Positions 37,701-50,976 of a stretch of 64,000 nucleotides of DNA are shown here, one piece after another. The position numbers and the translations under genes were made by a program. Source of the stretch: Acephala macrosclerotiorum (Eukaryota; Ascomycota; Leotiomycetes; Helotiales; Mollisiaceae); NCBI GenBank assembly GCA_014904845.1, contig MU119263.1, positions 124,001-188,000 of the forward strand, given 5' to 3'. The notes under the pieces were generated by a model that made no database searches, was not told the DNA's origin, and saw nothing but the letters and a program-made list of their open reading frames with translations. Positions within the stretch are counted from its first letter, which is position 1; each line of letters starts with the position of its first letter.

Positions 37701-40400
37701 TTTGGGGCCCTGGGGAACGAGGGGGTCAAGGATCTGCAGGGAACGACAGGCTGATTTCGAAATTATGGTAAGCACTGTTGTCGTGTGTCGTGCCGCGATC
37801 ATACAGCACAATGCGAATCAAGCTACCCAGCTGCTTGGAGCGTTGGACGGAGGTGGGATGCTTATTTTGAGGACAGATGAGACCGAGAATGGAGCCACGA
37901 CTCCTCTGGTGAGCTTGAAGGAGGGTGTCGAAATCCCTCTAGTTCTTACGAACGACATATGGGACGATGAGGGCCAGTGGAACTGGTAGCTTCGGTCTTT
38001 CGGTGGAGAACCATTCGAAGCCTATTCTGCGCATCGTGGCCTTCGAATCTTTCATGGTCCAAACACACCCCCAGTCATATGCGTGTTAGGATTGGGAGGA
38101 GATCTCATTGCGGTCCGAGATGCAGACTGAGCATGGTCGCCATCTTTGCAGCATCTAGGGGCTGCATCTTGTCGATTTGTTGGTCGGGTGATGATGAGAG
38201 TCCCTTCATCTGCCTTGGCCCATTTCGGTTTTCTGTTGGCGGATGCAACCCTACATCCTGGGATATGGCCGTAATGATCTGGGACTGGGACTGGGAGTGG
38301 GAGGAATCGAAGATTAAGATACCCGCCCTATCACATCCGAGCAGTGGAGACTAGTTAGGGTTTCTTGTCCATCGTATCGTGGGTCTTAGGTGTTGGCATG
38401 ACCGTTGAGAAAGCTGCTGTGGCATTCATGGCTTTGGTCACAGAGAGCTTCCTTTTAAGGTGTTTGGATGTAAGTGAGAAAGCCTGTTTGCTGCAAACCC
38501 GAAAATCTGGTTAAAGGAGCGATACACGGACTCTGTACGACGTGATGAAGTTTCCCGGCGGCAACGGAAGGTCGAGTCGAGCGTGGACAGAGTCCCTCCC
38601 AAGATCAGTTGGGGCAGATCTGCCGAGTAGCCCTGTGGGTATTGCTTGGACTTCTGCAGAGCGACGACTAGCTGCTCCTCTGACACGTTTGCGCGTACCC
38701 GCTGATGAGGCCTCTCTCGATCCACATCGGTATGGGCCAGCACGGGAAAGAAACGCGCTCATAGCTCCAGTCCAACCCTCGAAAACGCCCCCATAACCAG
38801 ATGTAGAATGACTAACATTGTAGAGGCCGTATTTTGTTGCTTTTCTTCTCCTATCCAGGATTGCTGCAACTGGAGGAAGCAGAAGACGACGGCATGGTGA
38901 AGTTTGAACTGGTTCGGCTCACGCCGTGGCGTCGTGCAACTTCGCACAAAAGCGGCAGGAAACACGAAGACGAAAGATATGGCGAGTCTCCGATCTGTGA
39001 TGAATCAAGGAAACAATGTCCGGCGCAGGAGAGGTTGCAGTTGCAGCACAAGAGATTCCCAAGATTGTCGACACACCAGCGAGCCACGGTGGATCGCATC
39101 AAATGCCTGCCAGTGCATCACGAACCTGGTCGGGGTCAAATATTGGGTGTCCTCTACGGATTGGTGCCGCAGTTGGAGTACTGAACCAATGTTTGAGGTT
39201 GTACTAAAGTTATGTAACGTGATGGTTCGTAATGAAAGTTGTTGCGAAGATGAGAGCAGCGGCATGCTCTTGCCTCTCTGGTGGTGTGCACTTGCCAGCT
39301 GCCACGCGATGTCCCGACAAGAACTACCGGTTGTGCAAATTTGCATCGTCCCTTAAAACTCAAACTGACACCGGCATCGAAGCCACCGAACGCTAGAAGG
39401 CTTCTTGTGCACGCTTTTGAAGTATCTAAATTCTTGTTTAGCTGTTTCGAGCAGACCTCGCTTGGCTGACTGCGGCAACTCGAGCATTCTGCAGCAAGAC
39501 TCAGGGCTGAGAAAAAGAAAATAAAGTTTTCATTGATTGCGAGCACCGTGTCATGATGTTTGGGGGGATCTCCGGGAAGAACCAGAGGTTTGCGGATTGA
39601 CTTTATGGCGAGAACTCTGTAAACGATGGCAGTGCGAGGAGACAGGGGAGTCCACGATGTGCGCACTAGAGTTCTCTGCAACAGATGCTACACAGAACTC
39701 CTCAAAAGCCTGGTTCGAGATTATTCTCAGACACAAATACTTGACGCCTTTGAAAGGTGCAGAATCTGGAGGGTAGGTATTCTCGATGGAGTGGTGCTTC
39801 AGTGGCCATCAAACTGATGAGATTGTGAGATCTGTAATCTGTAATCTGATTGAACGTTAATGGTTCGCAGATGGCAAGATTGTGGGGATGGAGCTTTCCT
39901 TTGATTCCTTGAAGCATTTTCAGGATTGCCAAACATCTAAACAAACAATTGCTGTGCGAGTTTGATGTAGAGTTCTGTCGATCTAATTTCTACCCCTAAA
40001 TTGTCTCGGTTAACTTAGAACGTCCCCTATTCACACGCCTATAGTTAGAATTGAAGAATTTTATATAAACTTCTTGAGCATCAACCATTTCAAAGCAAAG
40101 TCTTGAATCGGTAAACTCGGCCAAACATATTAACTGTTATTGTGTAGGGCGATGTGGTTTGGTCAAAGTTTGTTGCTCCTACAAAACATCAAGAGAAAGA
40201 TGACCTCACCCAAGGGTTACCCCCTCCTCCACTGACATTGGAATTGAGTTCAGGCCTTCTCGTGGTGTGAGTTTAATTATACTGATACTCAATCTGACTT
40301 CAGTAATCTCATAAGACTTTATCTACCTTGCCCATGCTCAATACTCATCTTAGTCGCCGCCCCATTCTGATTTCAACTTTGTTTAGGACCCTGAGACGAT
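28748..40400. other. Long stretch without recognisable genes
   Basis: About 11.7 kb of normal GC composition in which I find no domain, no long frame and no convincing exon chain. The longest frame is 192 codons (34787-35365, plus) with no recognisable features, and it overlaps frames of similar length on the other strand. The region is not AT-rich, so it is not RIP-degraded repeat. It may be long regulatory DNA for the nsdD-like gene downstream, a set of non-coding transcripts, or decayed genes too old to recognise. Confidence 0.55.
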
Positions 40401-42840
40401 GACATTCAACGTATGTAGAGCTTCTTGACATTTGACACCTGGCTAAGGGACTTTCAAGAAATCGCGGTTCGAGCGTCTTCACTAGATCAGATGCCATGTC
40501 TCCCAGTACAAACCGTCCTTCTCTACGTACTCGCGTATGGAGTCAAGAAACGTCACTCCTCCGCCGAAGTGATCCAATCCAAGGGCAGCGTCGTGGATCT
40601 AGTATGAGATGCTGCCAGATTTAGTGAGATGCACAGGCCGCAAATATCGTGATCACTTCGAGTTCTCGATCGCTCCCTGGACCATGAACCATGCCTTTCC
40701 GCTTCAGTCCCGCACTGTGACCCACGGCCATGCCCACCGGATGCCACCCACCTTGGGACGTTCCCCTGAAGCTTTTGGGCTCCGCCTACCAGAGGCCTGT
40801 CGCTGGCATCACTGAACATGTGTGCTGCATGCATGTATCTGCTAATCTTCCCCACCCATGAAAGCACCCTGCTTCTTCTTCCCACCCTGGACCCGTGGTG
40901 TCCAGCCCCAACCCAGTGAGCTCCATCCCGGGACGCCTCCTGCCCCCTGTGGCCTTCCATCCAACACCCGAAAGATCCAAACGCCCCAAAGGCTCCGAAA
41001 ATGGCAGCATGCCCGCTGTGCCATCTCGCTGGCAGGGTTCGTGCGCCCCCGGTCGCCTCGCCGCTGGATGGCGGGTCATCGAGATCCAACATCGACTCCA
41101 TCGACCACATCGATGCCGGCTCTGCAAGACCCAGCGCCATCAACTGCTCACCCCCAGCGGGGCCACAGACCAGCAGAGGGGACGAGTTTGGCGAGTTATC
41201 TTAGGTATCCTGAAAGTGCGTGAATACTAGACTGCTTTGCGTAGTAGTATGTGCCGCTCGCTGGCGGATCGTTCGACTGTTCCTTGTCGACGCCGTCCGG
41301 AGGCAAGAACTAACGTTGGGAGCTGTGCTTAGCACTACGATCTCATACAAATCGAATCAAACAGACAGGCCTGCAAAGCTAAAACTAAAGTATATCTCAA
41401 GGCCGTCGCTGACTAGGTGAACCTTGAGACCTTCCCCGTCAAACCGTCGTGCTGCTCTGTGAACTCCATCATCGACGTCGACGTCGACGTCGCCAACACT
41501 AGGACTAGAACTAGTAGCGAGAAAAGGGTCCGGCGATCAACCATTGGCACTTATTACTGTGTGCAGTTCAGTCGACTCAAGAAGGTCTCCTCCCTTTCAA
41601 CGCCTTTTCGATTCGCCTCCGCACAAAGTACCGGTAGCCCTTGTTGATCTCACTCCACTCGTCCAGCTTCTCTCAACACCACCATACTCTGTCCTCTCTA
41701 GACGACCGAGGAAACATCACCACCACCACAAGACGACACTAGACGACGACGTCAAACATTCCATCACAAACATATCCAGCATCAGCATCATCGACCTCAC
41801 CGCCACGGCGGCCCTGCCCATTTGCCCTCCCGAGCCGTCTTGTGTTGTGGACCGACTCGGACTCGGCCTCGACATCACCACTCCCGTTGCTGTGGCCATC
41901 ATAGACATTCTCTCGACAGGTCTCATTCCCCCATCACTCTCTGCTCCCCTCCAATCTCCAGGTGTGGTGGCAGGATTCTTGTGCAGAAGAAGACAATCGC
42001 TTGCAGACAGCCACTGTCACGACTGGCACGTTGCTCCCACATCCAAGACATACTAGACCGAGACATCCAGACAGCAGCATTCGAGACATCAACTCTCCGC
42101 CGCGCCCACGCCGACACCCCCGACGCCCCTCCACGCCTACAGGCCTGGCACTGAGACTCAGAGATCTTGCCAGCAGCCAGCGCATGCAAAGAACCAAGCG
42201 TGGCCCGGGAAGTGCCTTTCTGCTACTAGCTAATCGAGCGCCATTGCATCTCGGTGCGATCAACTGTCCCGGCAGAAGAACTTCATCTCAGCGCCACTGT
42301 TCTGGTTCTATATATTTTTAGGTCTTCTGTCTCTTGCTACAGGTCCCTCCAGCACCGCAATCGCTCTGCCAGCGAAACTACACAATTCTTGGCATCGATT
42401 CTTGTCAACGCCGCCATCAAAAAGCCAGACGGCCCAGCTGCCCCATTCATAACTACTGCGCATTCCAGTGCGCTTCCACACTCGCACAGGGGCCTTACTC
42501 CCGACACTGGAACTGGAACTGGGACTGATACTCGAGCTGAGGGGCAAGCTGCAGATGTACCGGTGAACAGGTGTAACGGCTACACACATCGGGAACGGGA
42601 ACAGCACGATATTGTCTGCCTCCCACGCACGTTTCCGAGCATCGAGCAGCAGACAAGCAGAAACTCGCCCTCTGGGTTTTGTCATGGAAGCATTGGATGG
42701 AAGCAATAGGCAAAGGTCCGTCCCGCTGCCAAGTTCGCCTCTTTTGTTTTATTCATTCTAACACCAACAGCATCTCTAGTGGCATCTTATCACTCATCAA
42801 CCGCGAAAAAGTTGACCGCATCAACACGGAGCGTCCGGTA
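40401..42840 (+). promoter_or_regulatory. Upstream region and probable long 5' leader of the nsdD-like gene
   Basis: GC-rich (40.6-41.2 kb), then pyrimidine-rich (41.5-42.2 kb), with many ATG-starting frames of 60-170 codons, including 41544-42056, that could act as upstream ORFs. A possible leader intron ends at CAACAG near 42,771, with a CTAAC branch site just before it. Short GTCGAC repeats lie at 41,473-41,493. Long leaders with upstream ORFs are common for developmental regulators in filamentous fungi. The transcription start cannot be located from sequence alone. Confidence 0.45.
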
Positions 42841-44330
42841 ATGGCAATGGCAGCGACAGCAGTTGTCAGCCCCACATCCTCGATGTATTCGAGCGGTCCT
42901 CCCCCGTATTCTTCTGGTTGGTCTGGTCCAGCACCGCATTCAATATCCGGTCTGATCTCACCTCCAGACTCGCGGCGGACATCAGATAATAAGAGCGAAC
43001 CACCTCCACCGATTCAAGCCTCGCAACCACACCGACAATCCCTCCCCTCGATACACGAAGCACTGAGCAGTGGTCCCAAACCGAATCCTTATGCCTCTCC
43101 AGTCTCTGCCTCATTACCACCTACTCATCAAATCCCATATTCACAACCACAGTCAGCGCCGATACCTCGAGCATATCCTCCATCAGACCACGCGCAGTAC
43201 CCACCACAACTTGCTCCTTCACAACCAAGGCAACCTTCTCCGCCGCAACCCATACATCCCCAGCCGAGCTTCTCGCGGACAGAACAAGGCGGTAGTAGCT
43301 TTCCAGAGGTGTCGAGGCATCCTTCAGTAACGTCGCTTCAACAAGCTGCACCAGGACCACAAAATCCCTACGCCGCGCCGCAACGATACGAGCCAGCGAG
43401 GTATGAACCAGACCCAAGAGCTCAAGAGCGGGTACCAAATGGTTATCCACCACATCCTCCCCCTCCACAGCAGCCCGCGTACAATTATGGACCTGGTCCG
43501 GTCCCAATACCGCCCCCGCCGCCCGGGCAACATGCTCCAATGTACAATCAACCTCGTTACCAACCTCGAGATCCTAGAGAAATGAGTGATCCGTGGAAGG
43601 GAGACAAGCAGGAGCCAGTCTTGTTCAGGCAAGGAGTGAAGAGGCATTTGGATGTCTGGGACTTTGAGAACAATCTAGCGGAGGTAGGCGCATACGTTGA
43701 TTTCGACCTATATTTCCATGCTAATTCACAACAGATCAACATCTCCAGCAGCGCACTTCATGAATGGTCTGCGCACTATAATGCGATCGCACAGGAACAG
43801 CAACGGCCTGTGAGCTCGCTGCCTGAAAGGATGCCAACATTAGAGTCAGTGGAGGACATGTTACGGCATTCACTGAAGATTTCCAACGCCCTGAACAATA
43901 TGCAAAATATCATTCGAGATCAACAGGAGTCACTCAGGGAACAACGAATGCGAGAGCAGGGAGTTCGAGGGCCTGGGGAATATGAAGACGAGATGAGCAT
44001 GTATGGAGATGATATGAAGAACCACGGATATGGCTCAGAAGGCAAGAAGCGTCGAGGGGTAGGTCCAAACATTAAAGATTCTATCGTATATAGATAATTG
44101 ACACTTATATCTAGAGAGCCGCTCCCCCTGGACGATGCCACAGCTGTAACCGAGCCGAAACCCCTGAATGGAGAAGAGGACCAGATGGCGCACGAACCCT
44201 CTGCAACGCGTGTGGACTCCACTACGCCAAATTGACCCGCAAAAACACCATGAAACAATCGCAGGGTTCGAACGGTTCATCCCTCCGACCGAAATCGATC
44301 GACGAGGTTTCTCCTCGACCGCCGATGTGA
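42841..44330 (+). CDS. nsdD: NsdD-like GATA-type transcription factor
   Basis: Two exons, 42841-44058 and 44115-44330, intron 44059-44114 (GTAGGT..TAG), 477 residues; A. nidulans NsdD is of similar length. The frame is open 54 codons further up, but ATG 42841 (MAMAATAVVSPTSSMYSS) gives the N-terminus expected of the family and the upstream part looks like leader sequence. Residues about 30-300 are Pro/Gln/Ser-rich. A conserved central segment (GVKRHLDVWDFENNLAEVG, then YVDFDLYFHANSQQ) and a helical stretch (about 345-373) follow. One C-terminal GATA finger has spacing C-x2-C-x18-C-x2-C (Cys 414, 417, 436, 439), beginning PGRCHSCNRAETPEW and ending CNACGLHYAKLTRK. Family members (NsdD in Aspergillus, SUB-1 in Neurospora, LTF1 in Botrytis) control sexual and asexual development and light responses. 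The intron lies just before the finger. Confidence 0.93.
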
Positions 44331-47300
44331 GGAAACAACGAAATCCAGCCTTTCCTCCCAAAAATCACTACCGACTCTCACATTTCCCCACGTTTCTGTG
44401 TATACATACCACTCATTCATCATTCCAGGGATGGGAGGAAATCTTTGCTTTTTGGAACTACGGAGTTTTATGAGACGAGGCATCGCATCGGGGATGCATC
44501 TACGGAAACTGGGACACCAAGCGAGAGAAATTTTCCTAAAAGGCCAAAAACTACATGTCAGCCTTCTAGGGTGTATAAGATTATGTATCAATCATTCCTC
44601 TATTAGGGGGAACTTGATGGCGCCAGGCATACGAATAGCGACTTTTATTCATGTTTATTTGAGGATTTCGACAACTTTTTGGGCAACGAAGGCATTTTGG
44701 TGCTCTTGCTAATATGGGAACGGCGTTTTGGTGGGGATATATGGGTATATGGGATCAAAGTTTTTTGGGATGGGTTATTACTCATGGAAGGATTTTGTTT
44801 GGACGGGAAGAAATGAACGGGGCTTTGAGGCCGGCATATACCTTTCTGCATTGTCTATTTGCATGGATGGAGTTTTTCGATTTGAGATGGGAGATGGGAT
44901 TGGACGGGATGTTAAGAGGAAATGAAAGAGCAGTTTCATGAGATGACGAAAGAATGGCCGAGTTTGGAGGAACGAAAGAAAGGGTACTATTTGGCTTGGC
45001 TTCGACCTCGCGTAGAAAGGGAGGAAATGATCTCGTCACATTTCGAGACTGGAGATGAAGATAGGACCAAAGGAGAGAAGAGAGGAGATAAAAGAAATGA
45101 AATCTCATCAAAAAGTTACTTACCGTTCGCCGCATTTCCCTTGTCTTGATTTCCTCTCCATATCCATATCTCTGAAAGTTCAGACATTGCAATTTCATTT
45201 CACCTCTTCACAATCTCCAGTGGGCATCCATGAAACGACCCGATACTCTGGACCGGAATCTAGTACCTTGCACAAACCACCGGTACTTCATCAAGGCAAA
45301 TCAGATCCAGCTAGTCTACAATACTCGGTACAAGAGCAATCGCACTCGGATCGAGCCGATGCGCTGCCTAGTCCCTCTTCAACTCGAGTGAACGAACGAG
45401 AGGGGTAAACGCATTCTCTCACCGAGTATGTGTTGTACTTCCTCGCACGAGATCCCCTTGTGAGAGGTGCAGGGTATGCATGTATGGTGTTTAGGGCGGA
45501 GAGGCACAAAGTGTGACGGAGTTCAAACGTATTTTGCGCAAGGGATTGGGTGGGGAGGCGAGGTGGGATTATGCGAGGGGAGGTGTATGAGGGGTAGTTG
45601 TTGTAGATGTGGCAAGGGGAAGCGGGGTTACGTTGGTACATGAGGTGGCTTTGGTTTTGGGTATAGGGCTTGTGTTTCTAGGTTCTTTATTCTTGTCTGT
45701 CTTGTCTAAATCCTTCATTCTCTCATCGATCTAGATGGAGCACCTCCCGTGTGAGGAGAGGTAGTCAACATTGCAAGCGCGTGTTGGAAAGAAATATGTG
45801 TTTTGCGTAATCTTACGTGGGAGCGTGGGGGAAAGCATGACCTTGTGCTACAATACATTATCACTTCTCACCTTCATCTCTTCCAGTCCCAAATATCTAC
45901 TCATCTTCAAACGCTGCCATCTCGTCTCACTGGCTTCAATACGAACTTCATCGTAATACGTAAGATCTAGATCACGATCTTTACTTTTCTTCCTTGCCCA
46001 GACCCCCAATCTCTGGGTTTGGTGCCCGAAGTCTCACTCAATGGGTGATTGGGTTGGGTTGGGCTGGGTTGGGCTGGGCAGTCTGTGAGGCAGACCGGTA
46101 CTGTATTGAAGAGCGACTCAGTGGGAATTGGGCTGAAGATGTGTGGTGGTAAACAAACGCCCTTGCATAGTTGATAATTTCACAAACTACACACTCACTT
46201 CCTCAGGTCGGAGCATGACTCCCAAATCCAGACGATCAAGGAAGCCATTCGGACAATATCTTATCTATCCCTCTCGTCGAATTAAGTGGCGATTCTAAGG
46301 CTCTGTCATTCCATGCCAACAACCAACGTTGACTGCCGATCGTGTACCGAGAACCGGGTCCCTTCCTGTTCCATTCCTTCCTTACCTCTTCGTGTGTAGC
46401 AGAGTGAGACTTCTACTTGAGTTTTTGTCTGGAAGTAAGACAACATCTACCGGTGAGAATCCAGGTTTGAAGACAAAAAGGAAGGAATGACGGAGCGCCC
46501 GGTTATTTAGGACAAGGCGAAACCGGATGTATCTCCGTTGCACCCATCTGGAAAGAATGGAGACGCGCTGATATGATACATGCCTTTCAGATACAAGACT
46601 TCGGAAGGTTTTCTTGGAAGGCTTTTTTGAAAGGCAGACTTCGTGCGAGGCGGGGGGGGGGTCGTGGAAAGGTTGTCATATTTTGATCGGAATGCTGATT
46701 TGATAAGATGGGTATATAATATGCGTTTCTGAGCCACACGAGAAGTGGGTTTTGCTGGAAGAATGGCCTTGCAGAGGGTATGAGGCGCAGTGCATTCCAG
46801 ACTTGAGAGTATATCATTTGTGGGAAAGTGATGGCCGTGAGGCAGACTGGCCATGAGGACGTAAGACAGGACCGCTCGCTCACGTGCTATGCGTGTGCTG
46901 GAGAATGGAGGATAGGCTTGTGGAGATGCAGAGCTGTTAGATGCCTTAAGCCTCTTTAGCGAGGGATCTCACAGCATAAACGATGTGTATGTGTGAGGGA
47001 GGATACGTGTTGGAATATCAGCTCATAACGACGATCAGATGCTAGGAGGCTGATGCCGTGTGCCGCGAGATCGCTCGGGAGTCAGGAAATGAGATCGAGC
47101 TTCTCACGAAAACAAACTAGTGCTGTACAGAGCCTAAGTGAGCTGAAGGATGCGAGTGGCTGGATATACGGAGATGGCTCCGAGGGAGTGAAGCAAGCCC
47201 CGTGGTGACACCTTTAAACCAGGCATTTGGGAAGATGGTACGAATTCATGTTTTCTTATGTAGTTCTGTCATATCACAATAATGTCCTTTTAAGCCTTGT

Positions 47301-48626
47301 GCCTTTAGCAAGGTCGGCAGCCTTGGCAGGTGAACGCCCACTCAAGCCTCACTTCATGCGGAGAAAGTCGCCACTTCCAATACCCCTCCAGCACAATATG
47401 CACAGGTATACGCCTGCATAAGCACATGTGAAGACTAAGAGTAGGACAATGGATAACAGCATGCTGCACGAGGCAAACAGGAAGAACATGGCCGTGCAGG
47501 ATCGGGATCGGGATCGAAAAGCGAATCTGTGGTGCTAGCTTGTGATTTGGTGTGTGGCTGTGGGACAGAAAAGAAGCTTTGGTTGGAGGGGTGTTTCCGA
47601 CCTTGTGGGAGAGCAGATGCAGCATGCCGTTGGGCGGAAGTCTTGGGACTCTGATCTTCGAAGAGAGGTGTGCATGTGAAAGAGCAGAGTCTAAATATCA
47701 CAGGTCAGATGATGAAGGAGAAAACGCTTGTCAAGTGACAGTATAGATGGCACATGCAAAGGATTCGAGAGTTCTGATCACTGAGCAGATTCGTGATACT
47801 CTCGATGCATCACGCTGCAAATGGTTCAGCCACCCGTCTTTAGCGACAGGTGAGCACGAGAGCTCTTCTGACGTGTCCTTGCAACAGAATCTCGTCATTG
47901 TGTAGATTGGAGATGAACATTATCACTTCTCTTAATGTGTAAAGAAATCTTTCCATGAAGTGAAGTTGGTGTTGATGCTCCCAATTAAGCTTAAGCTGTT
48001 TTACCCCTGTCAGAGTCTCGGCCTTTGGCTGCTGCTGCCCCTCTTGGCCGAGTTCATATGACGTCCCAAACATGCAACCGTGTCGGAAAAAAAATCGAGA
48101 TGACGGTTTGTAATCAACCCCCCACCATCGCCGACGACGCGAGTCAACATCGACAGAGCCATAATTACTTTTTTCAGTCCCAAGAGACGAATACGCGACA
48201 TACACGGCTATTGCGGGGTCAACCAGCAAGAGAAACTTCCGAGACCCAGTGAGGGTATGCGCATATTGCGTGCTTAACAGCATTTGCCAATTCGCGGCTC
48301 CGGAACGGCGATGTGAAGCGCATGGGAGTGGGGGTTCGCCAGTTCTTTCTCTGAGAGGGAAGAGTCCACTAGATAGGGGAAGGAGCTCAGCATTCACGTC
48401 CGTACTGACGGCATTCACCCAAAGCCGCCCGGAGAACAACAAACCCGCTACTATCGATATAAGAGGACCTCTACCACCCCGTTTCGATACAAACACGCCT
48501 CGAGCTTCGTAACCCCGCCCTAGACACGCGAAACCGAAGTCTTAGGGGATCTGCGGAGTAGGCTAGGAAGCGTAAAAGCACAACTTCACAAGCGCATACG
48601 AGACATACCTGGTTGAGATAGACAAG
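44331..48626. other. Gene-free stretch between nsdD-like and gcs1
   Basis: No supported gene. The first 0.6-0.7 kb is rich in T and G and may be the 3' untranslated region of the nsdD-like gene. A G-rich tandem repeat lies at 46,051-46,079 and a 10-G run near 46,652. The last kilobase should contain the gcs1 promoter. A 218-codon minus-strand frame at 47840-48496 has no recognisable features and is not called. Confidence 0.5.
46051..46079 (+). repeat. G-rich short tandem repeat, possible G-quadruplex
   Basis: Six GGG triplets, each separated by two bases (units TTGGG and CTGGG). This fits the G3-N1-7 pattern of an intramolecular quadruplex on the plus strand. Function unknown. Confidence 0.6.
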
Positions 48627-50976
48627 ATGGGTCTATTGTAAGAAGTCGCCTAATCTGGACAATGGTTGTCTTTGCAGGTCTGGGAGAATGGTGCTGATTT
48701 GGTTCATATTGTAGAGCTTTGGGGACTCCTCTGGATTGGCCGGAAGCAAAACAGAATGCCAATCAGGTTCGCGAATGGGGTGTCAAGGTAGGAAAGACTT
48801 ATAAAAGATGGGACATTAAGCTCATGGAATTTTGCAGCAACTTCTAGCTATCTGGAACAAGGCCAAAGGAAAGGAGAGAGATGCGCTTCTATGGGGTGAC
48901 GAGGTTTGTGGTCCCCATATCACGAGAAAGATAGATGCTCAATAGCTTAGATTGAGTATCTGGTTGTCAACTACAAGAAGGACAATGACAATGTCACATT
49001 GTCCCTGCGCCAAGCGGACATTCTCCACGCTCTAGCACATGATGAAGAGCTGTGTACAAATGGAGGCTGTGTGCCAGATCTACAAGACGTAAAAAGAGAA
49101 GAGTATGCACACTTCCCCAGGCGGTATCATTTTGCTGACGCATCCAGAAGACCACCACTTCCAATTTTCCACCCGGAGTTCGGTCGTTTCATGCTCGAAG
49201 CTACGCCCGGCAAACCGTGGGGCATTGGCTTTAAGGATCTCCTGGATGTTGAGCCAAACATGAAGTTGAGGTAGCAAATCTCCAGCCTCTTCGCATTTAG
49301 AATCTAACACTATGTAGACGGAAAATTGCCAAGGAGCACATGGATGTTGTGGAATATCCCATCACACTGACGACCTATCCTCGCTTGGGCAGCCCTGGTG
49401 CCTTTACATCGCCATATTTCCCTCCTTCCGGATCAAAACTACGGTCTCAATTCGTTCCAGACGAGATTGCCAACCCTCACATTCGTTTCCCAACATTAGC
49501 AGCAAATATTCGGTCTCGGCGAGGCCGAAAAGTACAGGTCAACGTACCAGTTTTCAAGGATGAAAATACTCCATGGCCATGGAAGGACCCAACGGTCAAC
49601 TACGATCTGCACAACTGGCCGGAAGACGACGATGTTCGTAATGGAGCATCACCAGATAATTTCATACATATGGATGCCATGGCATTTGGAATGGGAAGTT
49701 GTTGCTTGCAAATCACATTTCAAGCCAAGAATATCACTGAAGGGCGAAAGATGTATGATCAACTCAGTCCATTGGGGCCCATACTACTCGCTTTGACGGC
49801 TGCTACACCAATTTACAAAGGATTCTTGGCGGATACGGATGTGAGGTGGAATCAGATCAGTGCGGCAGTTGATGATCGAACGCCTGAAGAACTTGGAGAA
49901 ACCGTCAGCTGACCCCTCCCCCTTTTTCTGAACGCTGACTGACAAACTTCCAGCCCCTGAAGGATAATCGATGGAGGATTGCCAAATCGCGCTACGCACC
50001 GAACTCTACTTATATCTCCGAAGATAATCGACTTCGAAAAGAGTACTTCGATCCAGACTTGATCTTCGACCCTGATATCAAACAACAATTCATGGATGGC
50101 GGCATGGATTCCCTCCTTGCCACGCACTTCGCCCATCTCTTCATCCGTGACCCCATCGTCATCTTCGCTGAAGATCTCCAAGAGCTCGATCTCACCAAAA
50201 CCGACCACTTCGAGAACCTCCAATCGACAAACTGGCAACACATTAGATTCAAGCCTCCTCCAGCAGGCAACGATATCGGCTGGCGTGTCGAATTCCGTCC
50301 TATGGAGATCCAAGTCACCGACTTCGAAAATGCTGCATTCTCAGTGTTCATTGTTCTGATCACTCGTGCTATCCTTAGCTTTGACCTTAACTTCTATATA
50401 CCTATCAAGAAGACAGACGAGAACATGCAAACCGCACACAAACGAGACGCTGTCCTGAACGACAAATTTTATTTCAGAAAGAGTCCCTTCGCAATCAGAA
50501 CACCTAGACCTTATTCCGCCAACGGTGGCTCGTCCGGAACAACGACTCCAGCAACCATCAGCAGACCACCGACTCCGACTGGGCCTGTGGAGGACGAGTA
50601 TGAACTAATGGGCATTGATGAGATCATGAACGGCAGTGCACCTTCTTCTCCCAATGAATTTCCAGGTCTGATTCCGCTTGTGGAGAGTTATCTCGACAGC
50701 ATGAACGTTGATGTCGAAACTCGATGCGAGCTTGCTGCTTATCTCGATTTGATCAGAAAGAGAGCAAATGGCAGTCTTTGGACAGCAGCAAAGTGGATTC
50801 GAAACTTTGTCGCTAATCATGAGGACTATAAAATGGATAGTGTCGTTGGAGAGAAGATCAATCACGACTTGATTGGTGCGGTGATTGATATCGAAGGAAA
50901 GAATGCTGGGAAGGGAATTAAGAATCTAGATAAGTTCTTGGGAAAGATGTCGAAGCCCTGTGGTGGTGCTTTTTAG
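48627..50976 (+). CDS. gcs1: Glutamate-cysteine ligase (gamma-glutamylcysteine synthetase)
   Basis: Catalyses the ATP-dependent joining of L-glutamate and L-cysteine, the first and rate-limiting step of glutathione synthesis in the cytosol. Six exons: 48627-48637, 48715-48787, 48838-48903, 48951-49270, 49318-49903, 49954-50976; introns are 47-77 bp, all GT..AG, and phases agree. The product is 692 residues, normal for the eukaryotic family. It starts MGLLALGTPLDWPEAKQ, the usual N-terminus. Key features are WGDEIEYLVV (about 47-56; the Glu residues bind Mg), EATPGKPWG, the signature IHMDAMAFGMGSCCLQITFQ (about 274-293), and VRWNQISAAVDDRTPEEL. The C-terminal part has a short Ser/Thr/Pro insert (about 510-530). 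Nothing is missing. It is followed on the same strand by a Zn2Cys6 regulator. Confidence 0.96.

Noticed and set aside
40553..41143. 196-codon minus-strand frame
   Set aside because: Lies in GC-rich DNA where stops are rare, and the plus strand has overlapping frames of 111-121 codons. The amino-acid make-up (Gly/Ser/His/Arg) looks like translated non-coding DNA.
41544..42056. 170-codon plus-strand frame as a gene
   Set aside because: Low-complexity, pyrimidine-driven sequence just upstream of the nsdD-like gene. Treated as possible upstream ORF, not as a gene.
42679..42840. N-terminal extension of the nsdD-like protein
   Set aside because: The extra 54 codons look like leader and intron sequence (pyrimidine tract, CTAAC, CAACAG), and the ATG at 42841 gives the family-like start.
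47840..48496. 218-codon minus-strand frame upstream of gcs1
   Set aside because: No recognisable domain, low-quality composition, and it covers the expected gcs1 promoter. It is probably a chance frame.
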